Assembly (NCBI GenBank): GCA_004764695.1
Contig: SMSO01000014.1
Location: 3,113,148-3,177,147, forward strand
Origin: Schizochytrium sp. TIO01
Taxonomy: Eukaryota; Sar; Bigyra; Thraustochytrida; Thraustochytriidae
Reading direction: 5' to 3'
Length of the DNA stretch: 64,000 nucleotides
The position numbers were made by a program, and so were the translations under genes. Position 1 is the stretch's first letter. Each line of letters starts with the position of its first letter. Shown here in pieces: positions 11,455 through 22,662 of this stretch. The notes under the pieces are model-generated. The model worked only from the letters and a program-made list of their open reading frames with translations, had not been told where the DNA came from and did no database searches.

Positions 11455-12584
11455 TTAATTCTTGTAGCATGCGGCTTCGAAGGTCTCAAGCTCCTTGAGG
11501 GTCTTCTCAAGGTCAGTGCGGATCTCATCACTCGGGTTGTTGACAAGCGCAGTCTGATATGCAGCGCGAGCACCACCTGCAAGGAGGTGGATAGCGACCT
11601 TGGCATCGGAGATGATCTGCGGGTTGCAAATGGGGAGAAACTCATACACAGCCTGGGCCTGGGCGTGGCAAGTGTTAACAAGCTTGATAGGCACGCCAAG
11701 AGCGTCGACCTTGATCTTGTCGACCTCTTCAGAAGAAAGGCCAGAGTCTTTCTTCCAGGTCTTTTGCAGGCTAGCGTAGGCGTCGGCATCCTCATCAGCG
11801 ATGTTTAGGCACTCCGTAGCGGCAGTGGAAAGAGAAGCAGCAAGGGCCTCAGCCTTCTCAGCAGTACCATTCTCCTTGAACTTCTTGGAGGTAGTGTAGA
11901 TCGCAGCCATGCTACCGCTGGCAGCACCAAGGCTTGCCGCTACTGCAGCAGCGGCTCCACCACCCTGTCAAATTCCGAATGCGATATATGATCAAACAAG
12001 ACCATGCGTGCGAGTTAGTACGATCATTTTCAGCCAGATGGAATGCTAAAACTGGGTTGTAACTAAAATTGAGTGAATGAGGACTTGCGTGTATTTCACG
12101 ACAATCGATGCCACACTATTTCAAGTACTTCTTCAACCAAATCAACGTACCGGGGTGGGGGCCTACTCATGAATTGTCATAGGGATCCATTTGGAGTTAA
12201 TTGTATGCAAAACCAAGGTGTATCCAATCCATTAAGATCAAGTTAGCTATCCAACCATTCAATCAATCTCTACCCCTGACGCAAGTGCTCTTTGAGGCTA
12301 CCACGTCGTCCTCCGACTATCCCTTCGCCTGCTTGGGCTGTCTGGAGTCTTGCTCTGAGTAAGCTTGGCAGCTGTAATAGTGAACTTTGTTTAGTACAAT
12401 GTGTGGCCAAGTCTGTCTGCCCGGTTCTTTCCTAGCTCCAAGCAGGCGCAAACTTGTCGAGTGAATGCTAAAACTTCACACGGAGTTCCTAGACGCATCT
12501 CCACGGCGCTCGCCAGCGGTGACCTACCTTGGCTGCGAGCTGCGTGACGAACTCTTTGAGGACGATATCTCCGGCCTTCATCAT
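11455..12584 (-). CDS. Stand-alone cyclodeaminase/cyclohydrolase-type (FTCD_C) protein, two exons
   Basis: The protein matches the family that includes the formiminotetrahydrofolate cyclodeaminase half of FTCD and bacterial methenyl-THF cyclohydrolase FchA, which act in one-carbon/folate metabolism. Exon 1 is 12584-12528 (19 codons, MMKAGDIVLKEFVTQLAAK), ending at the donor GTAGGT. The intron is 563 bases, and exon 2 is 11964-11455, starting right after an AG acceptor. Both junctions are phase 0. The spliced protein has 188 residues, close to the usual 190-210 for stand-alone members. The splice joins the N-terminal helix to a glycine/alanine-rich stretch (GGGAAAAVAASLGAASGSM) that fits the family's GGGSxAA signature. 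An all-helical body follows. No formiminotransferase domain is attached, unlike animal FTCD. The family is fairly certain; whether it is a cyclodeaminase or a cyclohydrolase cannot be told. Confidence 0.8.
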
Positions 12585-14100
12585 GCTTGGGTTTCTGCGG
12601 GTCGAGGACCACGAGTCTTCTTCTCTCCTTCTTCTTAGCTAGGTGGTGGCAAGGGCTTGAGTAGTAAGCTTTTGCTCTCCTATCTTTGAGAATACTTAGT
12701 GCTGCCTAGTCTTCGTAGAGAGGGCTATACTCGACTTGCAAGGCTATGCTCCACTTTGGTTATCCACTTTGTGACGATATACTTCACTTTATAGAGCTGC
12801 GGATACTTACTCTGCTACTTCTTCTCCGCTTTTTTGCTGCTGCAATCAGCCCTCATATGTACAGACGCTACAAGCAAATTAGTATGACACGCGTTGATGG
12901 CTTGTATGCGGCACATTTAATCAATAGCAAGATTTCACGCATTTGTCACATCGTACCGACTGTATTAACTATAGAGGTCTGGGATGGTAAAAGCGCTTTG
13001 ATTGAACAATGACGGAGTAGGTTCGTAGCTCTGTACTGCAACAGCAATACTTAATTAAAGACAGCGGGTCCGTGAACCCAACGATGGTATCGCCGAAAAG
13101 AAATATTGGCTCAAAACTGAGTGCAGAAAATCATATGGAAACCAGTCAGAGAGGAGATGCTGGCTAGCTTCTTCTTCTGTTGTAGACCTCTAAAAGTAGT
13201 TGAAAGGGATAACCAAATAATACAAAATGATCGAAAGTCTAAGCGTCGAGTGGGTAGGTATTTAGGTAACTTCCGCTCTTCTTCAGCATATGGACAACTT
13301 GTTTTTGAGTAGAAGGTAGTACAAATAAATCGACAAATTATCTCGATCGAAACCACGAGCAATAGCAACGCCAGAGATGAATTGGCGAGTCCAGGACCAA
13401 TCGCAATTATCAGATGGGCGACTTATTAGTTCAGTCAGGCCCTGAAAAAGAAGCCAAATCATATCTAAGAAAACAAACGTGGGGAAGAGGAGAAGATTAT
13501 CTATCATTCACGGCCTAGTATTTCATTCAATTTTAAGAGCATACGTACTTATATATTCTCTGGTATCTCCTTAGTGCTATTTTATTTGCAATTCAACCAC
13601 CTTGAGCAAGTGCAGTGATGGAGAAGTTCGGGAATGCGCAATCCTACGTGTTCTGCATATAGGCCCCTACTGATGTGTGCGGCCCTCATGTGCACAAGAA
13701 TATCCTCGCGCGCGCCTCCCATATTGTGCAACTAATATCAACTCCCGGCAACCCTCTTTGCTATTAGAAAGCTTGTATTAAGAAAAGAGCAAAGAGGTAG
13801 GCAGAAAGTAGACCCGCAGAGAGGGAGAAAGAGGAAGGTAGAAGCTGTGAGGGAACTTATAAAAAAGATTGGCTGTTAGGTATTATGAGAGGGCGTTTGT
13901 TCCAGAGCGAGGAGACACCTATAAAATTTGTAGTAGAAATATAGGAGCAGGAATCATGCCGAGGTGGCAAAACCGGAATTGCAATAATACAGAGAGATTG
14001 ATCAAACATAACGATAGATAGATCGATTGCAGATCGCGATCGAGTAAGCGAACAATTGGCGAATCGAGCGTTTAGTTTGAAGGACTCTGAAGAAGCAAGC
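12585..14100. other. Intergenic between divergent genes
   Basis: This 1.5 kb separates the 5' ends of the cyclodeaminase-like gene (-) and the opine dehydrogenase gene (+), and so should contain both promoters. Short frames occur, but none reads like a protein. No TATA box or clear motif can be assigned. Confidence 0.5.
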
Positions 14101-15754
14101 ATGTACGTGACAGTCATCGGCGGTGGCAACTCCACGGCGATCTTCGCCACTCTTGCCAAGAAAGCTGGTCACGAGGTGGCTATCTTGACCCGCAAGCCTG
14201 AAGCATGGTCTAAGACCGTGGGCTTCGCTAACGAGGACAAGGAGTACCTCGACGGCGAGGAGAACTTTGAGGCCGAGGTTGACCTTATCACTAAGGACCC
14301 CGCTGAGTGCATTCCGCAATCTGACCTCATCTTCATCGCAGGTGTGCCCATTCACCACAACCCGGCTATTCTCAAGGACACCGTGGCACCCCACCTTAAC
14401 CGCGAAAAGCAGGTTTTCGTTGGCAGCATTTGCGCGTACGGTGGATTCAACTGGGTCTGCGCCGATGCCCTTGGCAAGGGCAACTACATCATCTTTGGCA
14501 CTCAGCTTATCCCGTGGTGCTGTGGCACCAAGGAGTACGGTAAGACTGGTGTCGTCTTTGGCGCCAAGCGCATGCTTCGCGTTGCTACCGAGGACGGCAA
14601 GGACGAGCACGGTGTCAAGAAGATTCTCCAGGACATTCTTAAGATCCCTGATGTTCGCGACACCGACTTTCTCGCATCCACACTTTGGCCGAACAACGTA
14701 AGTTTTTCCAATTTCTTAAAAGTTTTCCACGTGCAAGCGGCTGTTATCTCAACTCAAGAGCACGCGTATCTTCAACCATATAGAAACGACTAGAAAGATG
14801 CAGAGAGTGTCCAATTCCAAATTACAAGCTAGACTGCTAAGAATTGCCACAAAGGTAGCTAGCTGATCTAGGTTTTTGGCGAACGGCGACTAACTTAAAC
14901 CCCTTATGCTCTTGTTTGAATTGAATCGAATGTACTATAGTCTTCCCTTCACCCGCCCATCCTCTACGGCCTCTTCAAGGACTGGGATGGCAAGACTGGC
15001 TACGACAAGGAGTCCCTCCCTGTCCGAATTTACGCTGAGCTGACCGACGAGTCTGCCCAGGCCCTCGCTGACTTCGATGATGAGCTTTGCGCCATCGTTG
15101 ATGCCCTGAAGGTACACTACCCGGACAACAAGCACCTCCACGAGGACTACCGTCTCCGCAGCTGCATCATTGAAAACTACAAGGACCAGGTTGGCGACTC
15201 TTCCACCCTCAAGTCCACTGTCAAGACCACCAAGGCCTTTGGCTCCCACAACATTCCGTATCAGACCCTCGAGGACGGCAAGATCGTGCCTATCATCGCA
15301 CACAAGTTCTTTGAGACCGATCTCAGCTTCGTAAGTTACTCTCACCTTGGAAACATCGTGTCGCCATGTCATGTTTCCCTTATTTTCAAGATGAACCAAA
15401 GCCTAGGCTACCTGAGTAAGATTTTGATGTACTAACATGGTTACATTTGACCGTTTTCGTGTGTTTTTGCAATTGTATTATGATTACCTACACGCAATCT
15501 AACTTCTCAATTGAAATCGCGTTGACTGCATTCCACATTAAACTAAATAGGGTGTGACCACCTTCATTGACATCGCCAACATGCTCGGTGTTGAGGTGCC
15601 GACCATGAAGGCAATCGCCCGTTGGAACCAGAAGCTCATCAACAAGGACTACATCACCGACTCTGACAAGATTGACGGCAAGGACGCTGGCGAATGCATT
15701 TTGCCTTCGGCCTACGGTCTTGATGAGAAGAGCCTCGATAAGGGTCGCCGCTAA
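14101..15754 (+). CDS. Opine (octopine-type) dehydrogenase, three exons
   Basis: Enzymes of this family condense an amino acid with a 2-oxo acid, usually pyruvate, using NAD(P)H. They give octopine, alanopine or related opines and regenerate NAD+ under low oxygen in the cytosol. The exons are 14101-14697, 14941-15330 and 15551-15754. The introns are 243 and 220 bases with GTAAGT donors and TAG acceptors, all phase 0. The spliced product has 396 residues, typical for the family. The N-terminus MYVTVIGGGNS is the Rossmann nucleotide-binding glycine motif. GVPIHHNP follows at residues 81-88. Exon 2 opens with SSLHPPILYGLF, which carries the conserved His-Pro of the C-terminal substrate domain (His at residue 203). 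The start is the first ATG; the frame extends upstream only through a TTG. Substrate specificity cannot be read from the sequence. Confidence 0.9.
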
Positions 15755-16519
15755 AAACTCTATGTTGTTATAATCATCATCATTGCTAGCTGACATGTTC
15801 TGTTCTTCTTCTTTATTTCCTTTATCTTCTGGCTCTTGCTCATTCATTCATTATATTCTGGAGTGCATTTTCCACCATTCAGAGTGTGGTCCTACCAATC
15901 CTCTTGCTTGGGTTTAAACTCACGGCAAAGTATATTATTGCTAGTGCATACAAGTTTTTCTTCAGTGCTAGGTACCTTGAGAAGTTTGTATTTTCGCTTG
16001 CTAGAAAATCTAAAAGAATATTTAGATGGTAGACGAGTTCTCGATTATGGTTTACCCAAGCGAGCATGACTGTTGTCTACGTTTTGAATGGGCGAAGTGC
16101 TCATGTAGAGAGGAAATGATGGCCTTGCATGATGCCTAGCTAACCAACCTCCATTATGCCCTTTCTAGCTATATAGAAATTAGAAACGATCACAATCTTG
16201 CATAGAAATTTAAAAGAAAAGAAAAGAAAAAGAAGAGACCTCCCCGCAACCCCAAAGAGAAAAAGGTACAGTGAGGCAACTGATCGTTTTCATTGAGGAA
16301 AATGCATTTATCCTTACAAACCCTAAACTCAGAGGTGTTTCTCTCCTCTTGAAAAAAAAATATTCAACGTAAGGATCCTAATTTCATACTCGAAACTGGT
16401 TGGTCGAAGTATTCTACCACTATACGGTCATGATAGAATTGCAAGACGTTTGCTCCAAAAACATATTGCATAAATGGTCAGAGAGCACTGCCTGGCCATA
16501 ACAAAAAAGGAAGATTTTC
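15755..16519. other. Intergenic, convergent 3' ends
   Basis: This AT-rich stretch lies between the stop of the opine dehydrogenase gene and the stop of the bZIP gene. It contains no recognisable gene and presumably holds both 3' UTRs. Confidence 0.5.
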
Positions 16520-18661
16520 TTAAGGAAACTGTTGTTGCGTGGTACGTGGGGGGACAATATCAAGTGAGCGAATTGCACGAAGATTATCCAAAGACCAAGC
16601 CTTAAACTTTTCCATTTGATTCGTCAAAAGAACACCGCGGAAACCCTCATGAATTTCCTCGATGGCTGGGTACATGAGCCATTCGTTGGTTGCCATAGCA
16701 GTGAGAATACGATGAAACGCATGCAGACAAATTTGTTCACGTTGAAGGCCCACCGCGAGCTGGCGGATTTGCGCACGTTGCTCATCCGTAAATTGCAGAG
16801 TCTTTTGCAGATCCTTACGAAGCATTTCAAGTTTCTGCTTTACTTGTGCCGGTGTCAGAGGCTGTTCACTTCCATTACTGTTTGTGGGTACATGGCCACT
16901 CGCAGCATAAACTTGACTGAGAGGTTGTTCATCGATGCCAGCAACCTTGCGGGCCTGTGCGGACATATGCGAAGCACCTCGTTCAGGCAGCACCTTCGGT
17001 TTGGGGGTAGTGGTTACAGCGTTAGCTGGTGCAGACAGAGATGCAGGGGGCAATTCACCAATATCCTCGTGATAATCAAGCCCCAGGCCAACTCCTGACC
17101 CACCAGACATACCGGCGGGCATGGGCTTGCGATAATACAGACTCTTGGTTGCGTTTCGACGAACATTCGTCGCTCGAGCAGACTCCTCCGTAGACGTAAG
17201 TTGATCTGCTAGCAGAAAATACATGGCACTGTTCTCAGCACCACTAATGCGAAGAAAGTCAGCCCAACCAGCTTCCCAATCCGTAAACATTTCCGTCGCA
17301 GCACGTCTGCGTGGTCGTGAGACACTCATGTCTTGTGTAGGTCCAGCTACAAGATTTTCCCAAAACATCTTGTACAGTTCGCCTTCATCCATGGCACTCA
17401 ATTCCTCATCGATTCGTTGTTGAACAGCCGCAGCATCCTCTTCTTCCTGAGTCTTCTTCGAGGTTGCCGCAGATTTCGGCATCAGGACAGGGTCATCATA
17501 AACCTGCATTGGCTGTCTTGACGCAGTGTAAGCTTCACGAAGATCCTGTACAGAGAAAGGGCACGCCGCAGACTTTCCGAGGCCGCCATTGGCTCCGCTG
17601 GCTCCCGTGCTGCGAATACTGGCAGCATTTATTTTGGCATTCTGCCTTCGTTTATCGAGGACGCTGAGGAACTCGATGCTTCGCAGGAGGTCGTTCACCT
17701 CGAGCTCCAAGGAGTCTGTCATTGTCTTCTTTTTGAGCCTACGCATCTTTGCAGAAGCTCGGTTTCGCGCAAGTCGTTTCTCACGGCGGCCAGACGAGTC
17801 TCCAGTCACAGACATTGCTGAATCATCGTCAAAGGCGCTAGCCGCTGATGGGCTTGGCATCGATGATGAAAACGTCATACCATTTTGCGAAAGCAGCGAA
17901 TGTCTTGGGTTCGTGTAACTCGAGCTTTGCGGAAGCTGCGGAGCTTCAACAGTCGTCGCACGATCAAGATGATCGCCTCGCCGCTTTCCGGTACCACGCT
18001 GGCCTCTTGATCCAATTCCGCCTGTCGAATCTTGTGGAGATGCAGATGCTGGCGACATTGGAATCGGAGACCCACTCATGGACGAAGACGAGCTACCGTG
18101 AATTTGATGTCCAGGCTCGTATTTCAGGAGACCTAGTCGAACCTGACCTCCACGTTGCTGTGGAGGGGGGATTGCAGTTGGTCCTGAAGGCGGAGGCAAG
18201 TCCATCATGGCTTCAGGACTCGTGGGCCATGCCGAATGGAGGTCCTGCTGCGACATGACCTTGCGCATGTCTGTATTGTTAGCGTGGTAACCACTGCCGT
18301 CGTATCCCACTGCCGATGCATGTCCTGGATAACGAGGCTGAGCACCTGGAGGGATGGGCGCGTGCTCCATCGAAGGCGCGTGAAAAGATGACATTGGAAT
18401 GGGACCGGGAGGCGTGGCAAGACTACCCTCGCCAAGATCATATCCCATAAAATCGTCACCAAAGTCTTGGGACTCGTCCATGGCATATGGGGAAGTAGCA
18501 CTGTCGAGACCGGTGCCGACACCAAGGTGAGGGGGGGGATTCGTGCCGGAGACAGTGTTAAAGGCAGGCATTGAAGTCGACTTCTTCATACCTGACCCTG
18601 ACGAAGGATAGAGCACCTGCGGAGGTGTCTTCCACTGGCCAAACATAGCCTGGCGCTTCAT
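16520..18661 (-). CDS. bZIP transcription factor with long C-terminal region
   Basis: The 713-residue protein starts at the ATG at 18661. The N-terminal 285 residues are disordered and rich in Ser, Pro, Gly and Met. The basic region lies around residues 289-312 (RREKRLARNRASAKMRR) and keeps the N-x7-R DNA-contact signature, with Asn at residue 300. The leucine zipper that follows is short and irregular (LELEVNDLLRSIEFLSVL). The C-terminal 340 residues are unlike a plain bZIP protein: they include acidic helices (MDEGELYKMFWENL), a WAD-FLRISGAENS-like segment, and a final helical region (LTPAQVKQKLEMLRKDLQ onward). The protein should bind DNA in the nucleus as a dimer. Targets and regulation cannot be inferred. 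Confidence 0.85.
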   Translation of the reverse strand: MKRQAMFGQWKTPPQVLYPSSGSGMKKSTSMPAFNTVSGTNPPPHLGVGTGLDSATSPYAMDESQDFGDDFMGYDLGEGSLATPPGPIPMSSFHAPSMEHAPIPPGAQPRYPGHASAVGYDGSGYHANNTDMRKVMSQQDLHSAWPTSPEAMMDLPPPSGPTAIPPPQQRGGQVRLGLLKYEPGHQIHGSSSSSMSGSPIPMSPASASPQDSTGGIGSRGQRGTGKRRGDHLDRATTVEAPQLPQSSSYTNPRHSLLSQNGMTFSSSMPSPSAASAFDDDSAMSVTGDSSGRREKRLARNRASAKMRRLKKKTMTDSLELEVNDLLRSIEFLSVLDKRRQNAKINAASIRSTGASGANGGLGKSAACPFSVQDLREAYTASRQPMQVYDDPVLMPKSAATSKKTQEEEDAAAVQQRIDEELSAMDEGELYKMFWENLVAGPTQDMSVSRPRRRAATEMFTDWEAGWADFLRISGAENSAMYFLLADQLTSTEESARATNVRRNATKSLYYRKPMPAGMSGGSGVGLGLDYHEDIGELPPASLSAPANAVTTTPKPKVLPERGASHMSAQARKVAGIDEQPLSQVYAASGHVPTNSNGSEQPLTPAQVKQKLEMLRKDLQKTLQFTDEQRAQIRQLAVGLQREQICLHAFHRILTAMATNEWLMYPAIEEIHEGFRGVLLTNQMEKFKAWSLDNLRAIRSLDIVPPRTTQQQFP

Positions 18662-19155
18662 GGTAGCGTAATTGATGTTTTACAGTAGCCGAACAAGCGT
18701 TTAGAGAGGTTTTGAGGTCTGCAAGGGGATGAACAACACCACACCTGCACAATTCCAGCGTCCAAGAAGAAGAAGATCCACCCCCCAAAAGGCTACTCCA
18801 AATTAAACCTGCCCCGCGAGAACAAAGAAAACGCAGTAAAGTTCCACGTTGAGTATATGAACTTTGGGCTCGTCACGATTTAGTCGCCCGCAAAAGCTGA
18901 CAGATGTCTATATCTCCTTTAATAATATCTTTCTTTGCTGTCTTCTGCTAATTCCACAGCACACGTTGTCGAAGATAAACGAGTACGTACTTTTGCAGAA
19001 GATGAGAGCACTCCAGAAACAAGACTTTCTACTTGACAGTGGAGACTGAAAGGAGTGCAATGACACGGACGTCACAGGGAGGATACTGCAAGGGTCTTGA
19101 AAGTTTCAAACTTGAAGAAAGCGCAGAGTCGTAATAAAAAACAAAATAAAGAATA

Positions 19156-19503
19156 ATGCCGAGCGAAATTGAGCAAATGGCCAGAGACGCAGCAGCTGTC
19201 TCGGGTGCGCCCCCCTGCCAAGATCCCGCGGGGAGAGGGTGTCCTGGCACGGCTCAGCTGCCCTCGGCGCGGAGAGCAGCTCTGCGACAGCCGGGTGTCA
19301 ATCCAGGAGATTGGGAGATTGCTAGTGGATTAAGTGACCATTTTTGGGTCGCCACGGTATTTCCTCTATTTCCTTTTTCCCCTCAATCTACTGACTGTTT
19401 TTACCCACTGTATGTTTACGCCTCTACTATAGAACACTCTCTTATAACCCATTTGTATTCCAAATACTCTACTTTCGTATACTCTGGTCGTCTTCTTCGT
19501 TAG
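19156..19503 (+). CDS. Hypothetical small frame, possibly a first exon
   Basis: From an ATG at 19156 the frame stays open for 115 codons. Its first 60 codons lie in a GC-richer island than their surroundings and read plausibly (MPSEIEQMARDAAAVSG, then a Pro/Gly/Arg-rich part). After about codon 60 the sequence turns pyrimidine- and AT-rich and looks non-coding, so the real coding part may end at a splice donor near 19310-19350. The product is not recognised. It lies divergent to the bZIP gene, about 0.5 kb away. Confidence 0.22.
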   Translation: MPSEIEQMARDAAAVSGAPPCQDPAGRGCPGTAQLPSARRAALRQPGVNPGDWEIASGLSDHFWVATVFPLFPFSPQSTDCFYPLYVYASTIEHSLITHLYSKYSTFVYSGRLLR

Positions 19504-20897
19504 CACACCTCTAAGCTGTCCTAGAAGAGTGTCTATTTCCTCATTTTCGATGAAAATGGTTTCATAGAGCTCTGATTCACTCTTCAAGTTTGGGCTGCAA
19601 TCGTACTTTGCGCTCGCTGCACGGATCACCTCGCACTTCTGAGATCACGATTATGGTGGTGCCGAGCCTGAGGATCACATCACCAAAGTGAGGCCTTGAA
19701 AGAGGCAGCGAGCGGCCAAGTGTTCACTGTAAACTCCATGAGGTTTCGCACAGGGAGGACACAGCAGCAGATGCTCCTTGTTTTCCATAGATAACTCACT
19801 CAGCTCAGGTCGTATAAATAAATAAAATTGTCAAACTCCTCCACTTCTGCAGGTTTCCATGTCATTCGCTCCATTGGAGAGCGCCCCCAATCGAATCAAG
19901 CCAAGCGCTGAAGGGACACGCTCGTGCAGCTGGTGAGCAGCATACACCGACCTCGCTGGTCTCGCTGGAGAGGAGTTTTTCCACTGCTGTGCATTCATTC
20001 ACCAATCTTCTGTGTTGTGTGTTTCTCTTAGAGCATTCATGGACATGAATCGTGAGCACTGATGAGGATTGGAATTGCCTTAATAGTTAGACAGACTCCA
20101 TGCAGCGAAGAATACAACGTTGGGCCCTTCAGCACATCGCCGCTTATGGTGTGTGCATTGAGTCAGATCCAGCTGATGGCACATAAAACTGACTGTCTGT
20201 TGTCAGAGGTGGCTTCGACTGCAGTTCTCAAACAAGGCATGGCAAAGAGTCTGCACGACCATCTGAAGATTGGCAAGAGCTTTCACAGCACAACATAACA
20301 ATTGTAAAGGCAAAGGAGAAGAGTGTTGGCTCCCCTACGGTGTGCATACCGTTAACAGTAGGCCCTCTTGGCCCGTGCTCCGAGCAGTTCAATGGCGATT
20401 GATTCTTCTTCTATTGCTCTTCCTTTGCAATGCAGACTTGCCCTGCAAAACGTGCTGTCGTTGACGTCAAGGGCTCTCAGGGTTATTCGCAACAGCTTGA
20501 AGCAGCTACTGAAGAGCGACCGCATGGAACCGCCACCGCCGCCATCACCATCGTGGCCACTTGAGTTCCGAGTTGCACAATCAAATTAAGGCCTCAAAAC
20601 TCCACGATACCGTCAAAATAAATGGCCATTGAAAGATAGATAAGAATGAATAGTGAGTGAAGCAAATCAAAACACAGCAGAATCAATTGAAAGCATGCAC
20701 AAGAAGAGCTTGGTCTGTCTGCATAAAGAGAAGCCGACTCCGAGTGCCTGTGAGGAGTTTGCCAGAGTTCTTCTTCCCGGGCTGCTGGAGGTGGTCGGCA
20801 TTGGCCTCCTTTTCCACATCTTCTTCAGTTTCCCAATCTGGCGTCGATTTGTGATCATCACTGCGATTCTATTTTACTTTGCAAATTACTTACTCTG

Positions 20898-21106
20898 CAA
20901 TAAACAAACAAACAAACAAATAATCAAATAAACAAATAAACATATAAACAAATAATCAAATAAACAAATAAACAAACAAACAAACAAACAAACAAACAAA
21001 CAAACAAATAATCAAATAATCAAATAAACAAACAAACAAATAAACAAACAAACAAATAAACAAATAAACAAATAAACAATTAAACAAATAAACAAATAGA
21101 CAAACA
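20898..21106. repeat. (CAAA)n/(TAAA)n array
   Basis: About 210 bases of mixed CAAA, TAAA and TCAAA units lie on the plus strand. They create an artificial minus-strand frame of repeated CLFVYLF, which is not a gene. Confidence 0.95.
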
Positions 21107-22033
21107 GGTAGGACCCACTTAGTTCCTACTGTACAAGCAAGGAGGGAAAGAAGTTGCTGCAGAGAATTAGATACAAGTAGAAGCAGACAAGGTCCCAGTG
21201 TCAAGGCGACGACGCGGCACAGGCACCAGGGCCCAAAATAGGTGGCGGCAGTACCTACTCAGCGTCAAGCCTCCTCACAAAGCAGTCGAAGCGGCGCTCC
21301 ATGGCAATCTTGGGCCCGACTGGGTCTTAAGGGAAAGCGCTGAGGGCTCAGCGAGAATGACTGCGGCAGAGGCTCCGGAAAAGCGACCAGGCTACTACTG
21401 TGACGATTCTAGGTTGTTCTTTTTAAATGTTGTTTCATTCATTTAAAGAGGAACAAAGAGAACGACAGAATCCGTCGGGCTGACTCTATAGTATATTTGT
21501 ATTTATCTGAAAGTTTTTACGAGGTCATATGCTTAGCCTTAGTTTGGAAGGGTAATTTAATAAAAGAACAGAACAGCATGGCTAATAAATATGAGTGGTT
21601 TGAATATGTTGGAGCGACATGCTGAAAGAACGGATAGATACTAGGTTTATATGTTGTGATGTAGAACAGCAGTTTGAGGATAGAACGGACTTTCGATGTG
21701 AAAGTAAAAGATAGATCGAGAGCTGCTCAAGACCGCCTTGACGCCTCACCCAAGAGGCATTTGCGAAAACTCTGGCGGAGAGGAGTCGAGTTCTCTGAGT
21801 CAGATCGCTGGAGCCTCGGAGGTATTTTCGTGTGAGCCCGGAAGAGGGAAGGACAATAAGCTACTCTACTTGGTTATTCAATTCGTGCCTCGTCACCGTC
21901 TTCATCAATCTTCGTGGCGGTGTTCACTCTGACAGAAACCTGATCATAAGTCTGAACATCAATTTGCGAAAGCAAAAGGAACCCATCAAAAGGTGAAGTG
22001 GGGGAGTGTAAGAGAGCAGAACCTGGTTAAACC

Positions 22034-22594
22034 ATGTCGCGAAACGCAAGACTGGGCGAGGCTTGCTACAACAAGCTGGACAAGATCAACGCGGAGCTCT
22101 TTACGTTGACCTATGGCGCCCTTGTTGCACAACTTGTGAGGGATCTTGAGGATGTGGACAAGGTAAATGAGAAGCTTGAAGATATGGGTTACAATATTGG
22201 TTTGCGCCTGATCGACGAGCTTCTCGCCAAGTCTGGTATTCCGCGTTGTGGCAACTTTCGGGAGACTGCAGACATTGTCTCCAAAGTGGGATTCAAAATG
22301 TTTCTCAACATTGTACCCACGGTACAAAACTGGAATGAAAGAGGGACTGAATGCACGCTGGTGTTTGATGATAACCCCTTGGAAGACTTCGTTGCCTTGC
22401 CTTCGTCTTGCGCCGGCCTTCGCTACTGTAATATGTTGTGCGGTGTACTCCGTGGTGCACTTGAATCTGTTCACCTTGCTGTCGAGTGCGAAATTATTGC
22501 TGATGCGCTCAAGGGGGACCCTCAGACAGAGATTCGCATGTCGCTCAAACATGTTATCGAGGACGAAGCTGGTGAGGATTACCGCGAGGACTAA
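22034..22594 (+). CDS. BET3: TRAPP complex subunit Bet3/TRAPPC3
   Basis: Bet3 is a core subunit of TRAPP complexes, the tethering and Rab1/Ypt1 exchange machinery acting on ER-to-Golgi and intra-Golgi vesicles. The 186-residue length fits the family (about 180). Characteristic blocks are ELFTLTYGALVAQLV near the start, MGYNIGLRLIDELLAKSG, FRETADIVSKVGFKMFL, NPLEDFVALP and LLCGVLRGALESVHLAVE, ending with GDPQTEIRMSLKHVIED. The cysteine acylated in the animal protein is kept at position 72 (PRCGNFRET). The ATG at 22034 sits in a good context (ACCATGT). The gene is intronless and stands alone. Confidence 0.97.
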   Translation: MSRNARLGEACYNKLDKINAELFTLTYGALVAQLVRDLEDVDKVNEKLEDMGYNIGLRLIDELLAKSGIPRCGNFRETADIVSKVGFKMFLNIVPTVQNWNERGTECTLVFDDNPLEDFVALPSSCAGLRYCNMLCGVLRGALESVHLAVECEIIADALKGDPQTEIRMSLKHVIEDEAGEDYRED

Positions 22595-22662
22595 TCTTGA
22601 ATTTCCTTTTATCAAAAGGCAAGCTGTGATCACAGCACAAACATAAGAGAACAACATATGAA

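Larger units (their letters stand above)
18662..22033. other. Intergenic region between divergent genes
   Basis: This 3.4 kb lies between the 5' ends of the bZIP gene (-) and Bet3 (+). It contains a candidate small frame at 19156 and a CAAA/TAAA repeat near 20.9-21.1 kb, both listed separately. A frame from the ATG at 20695 to the repeat encodes a Cys-containing start and a hydrophobic segment (LLPGLLEVVGIGLLFHIFF), but it is short and unsupported. Confidence 0.45.

Noticed and set aside
20956-21204. Minus-strand frame of repeated CLFVYLF resembling a membrane protein
   Set aside because: It is produced entirely by the CAAA/TAAA repeat.
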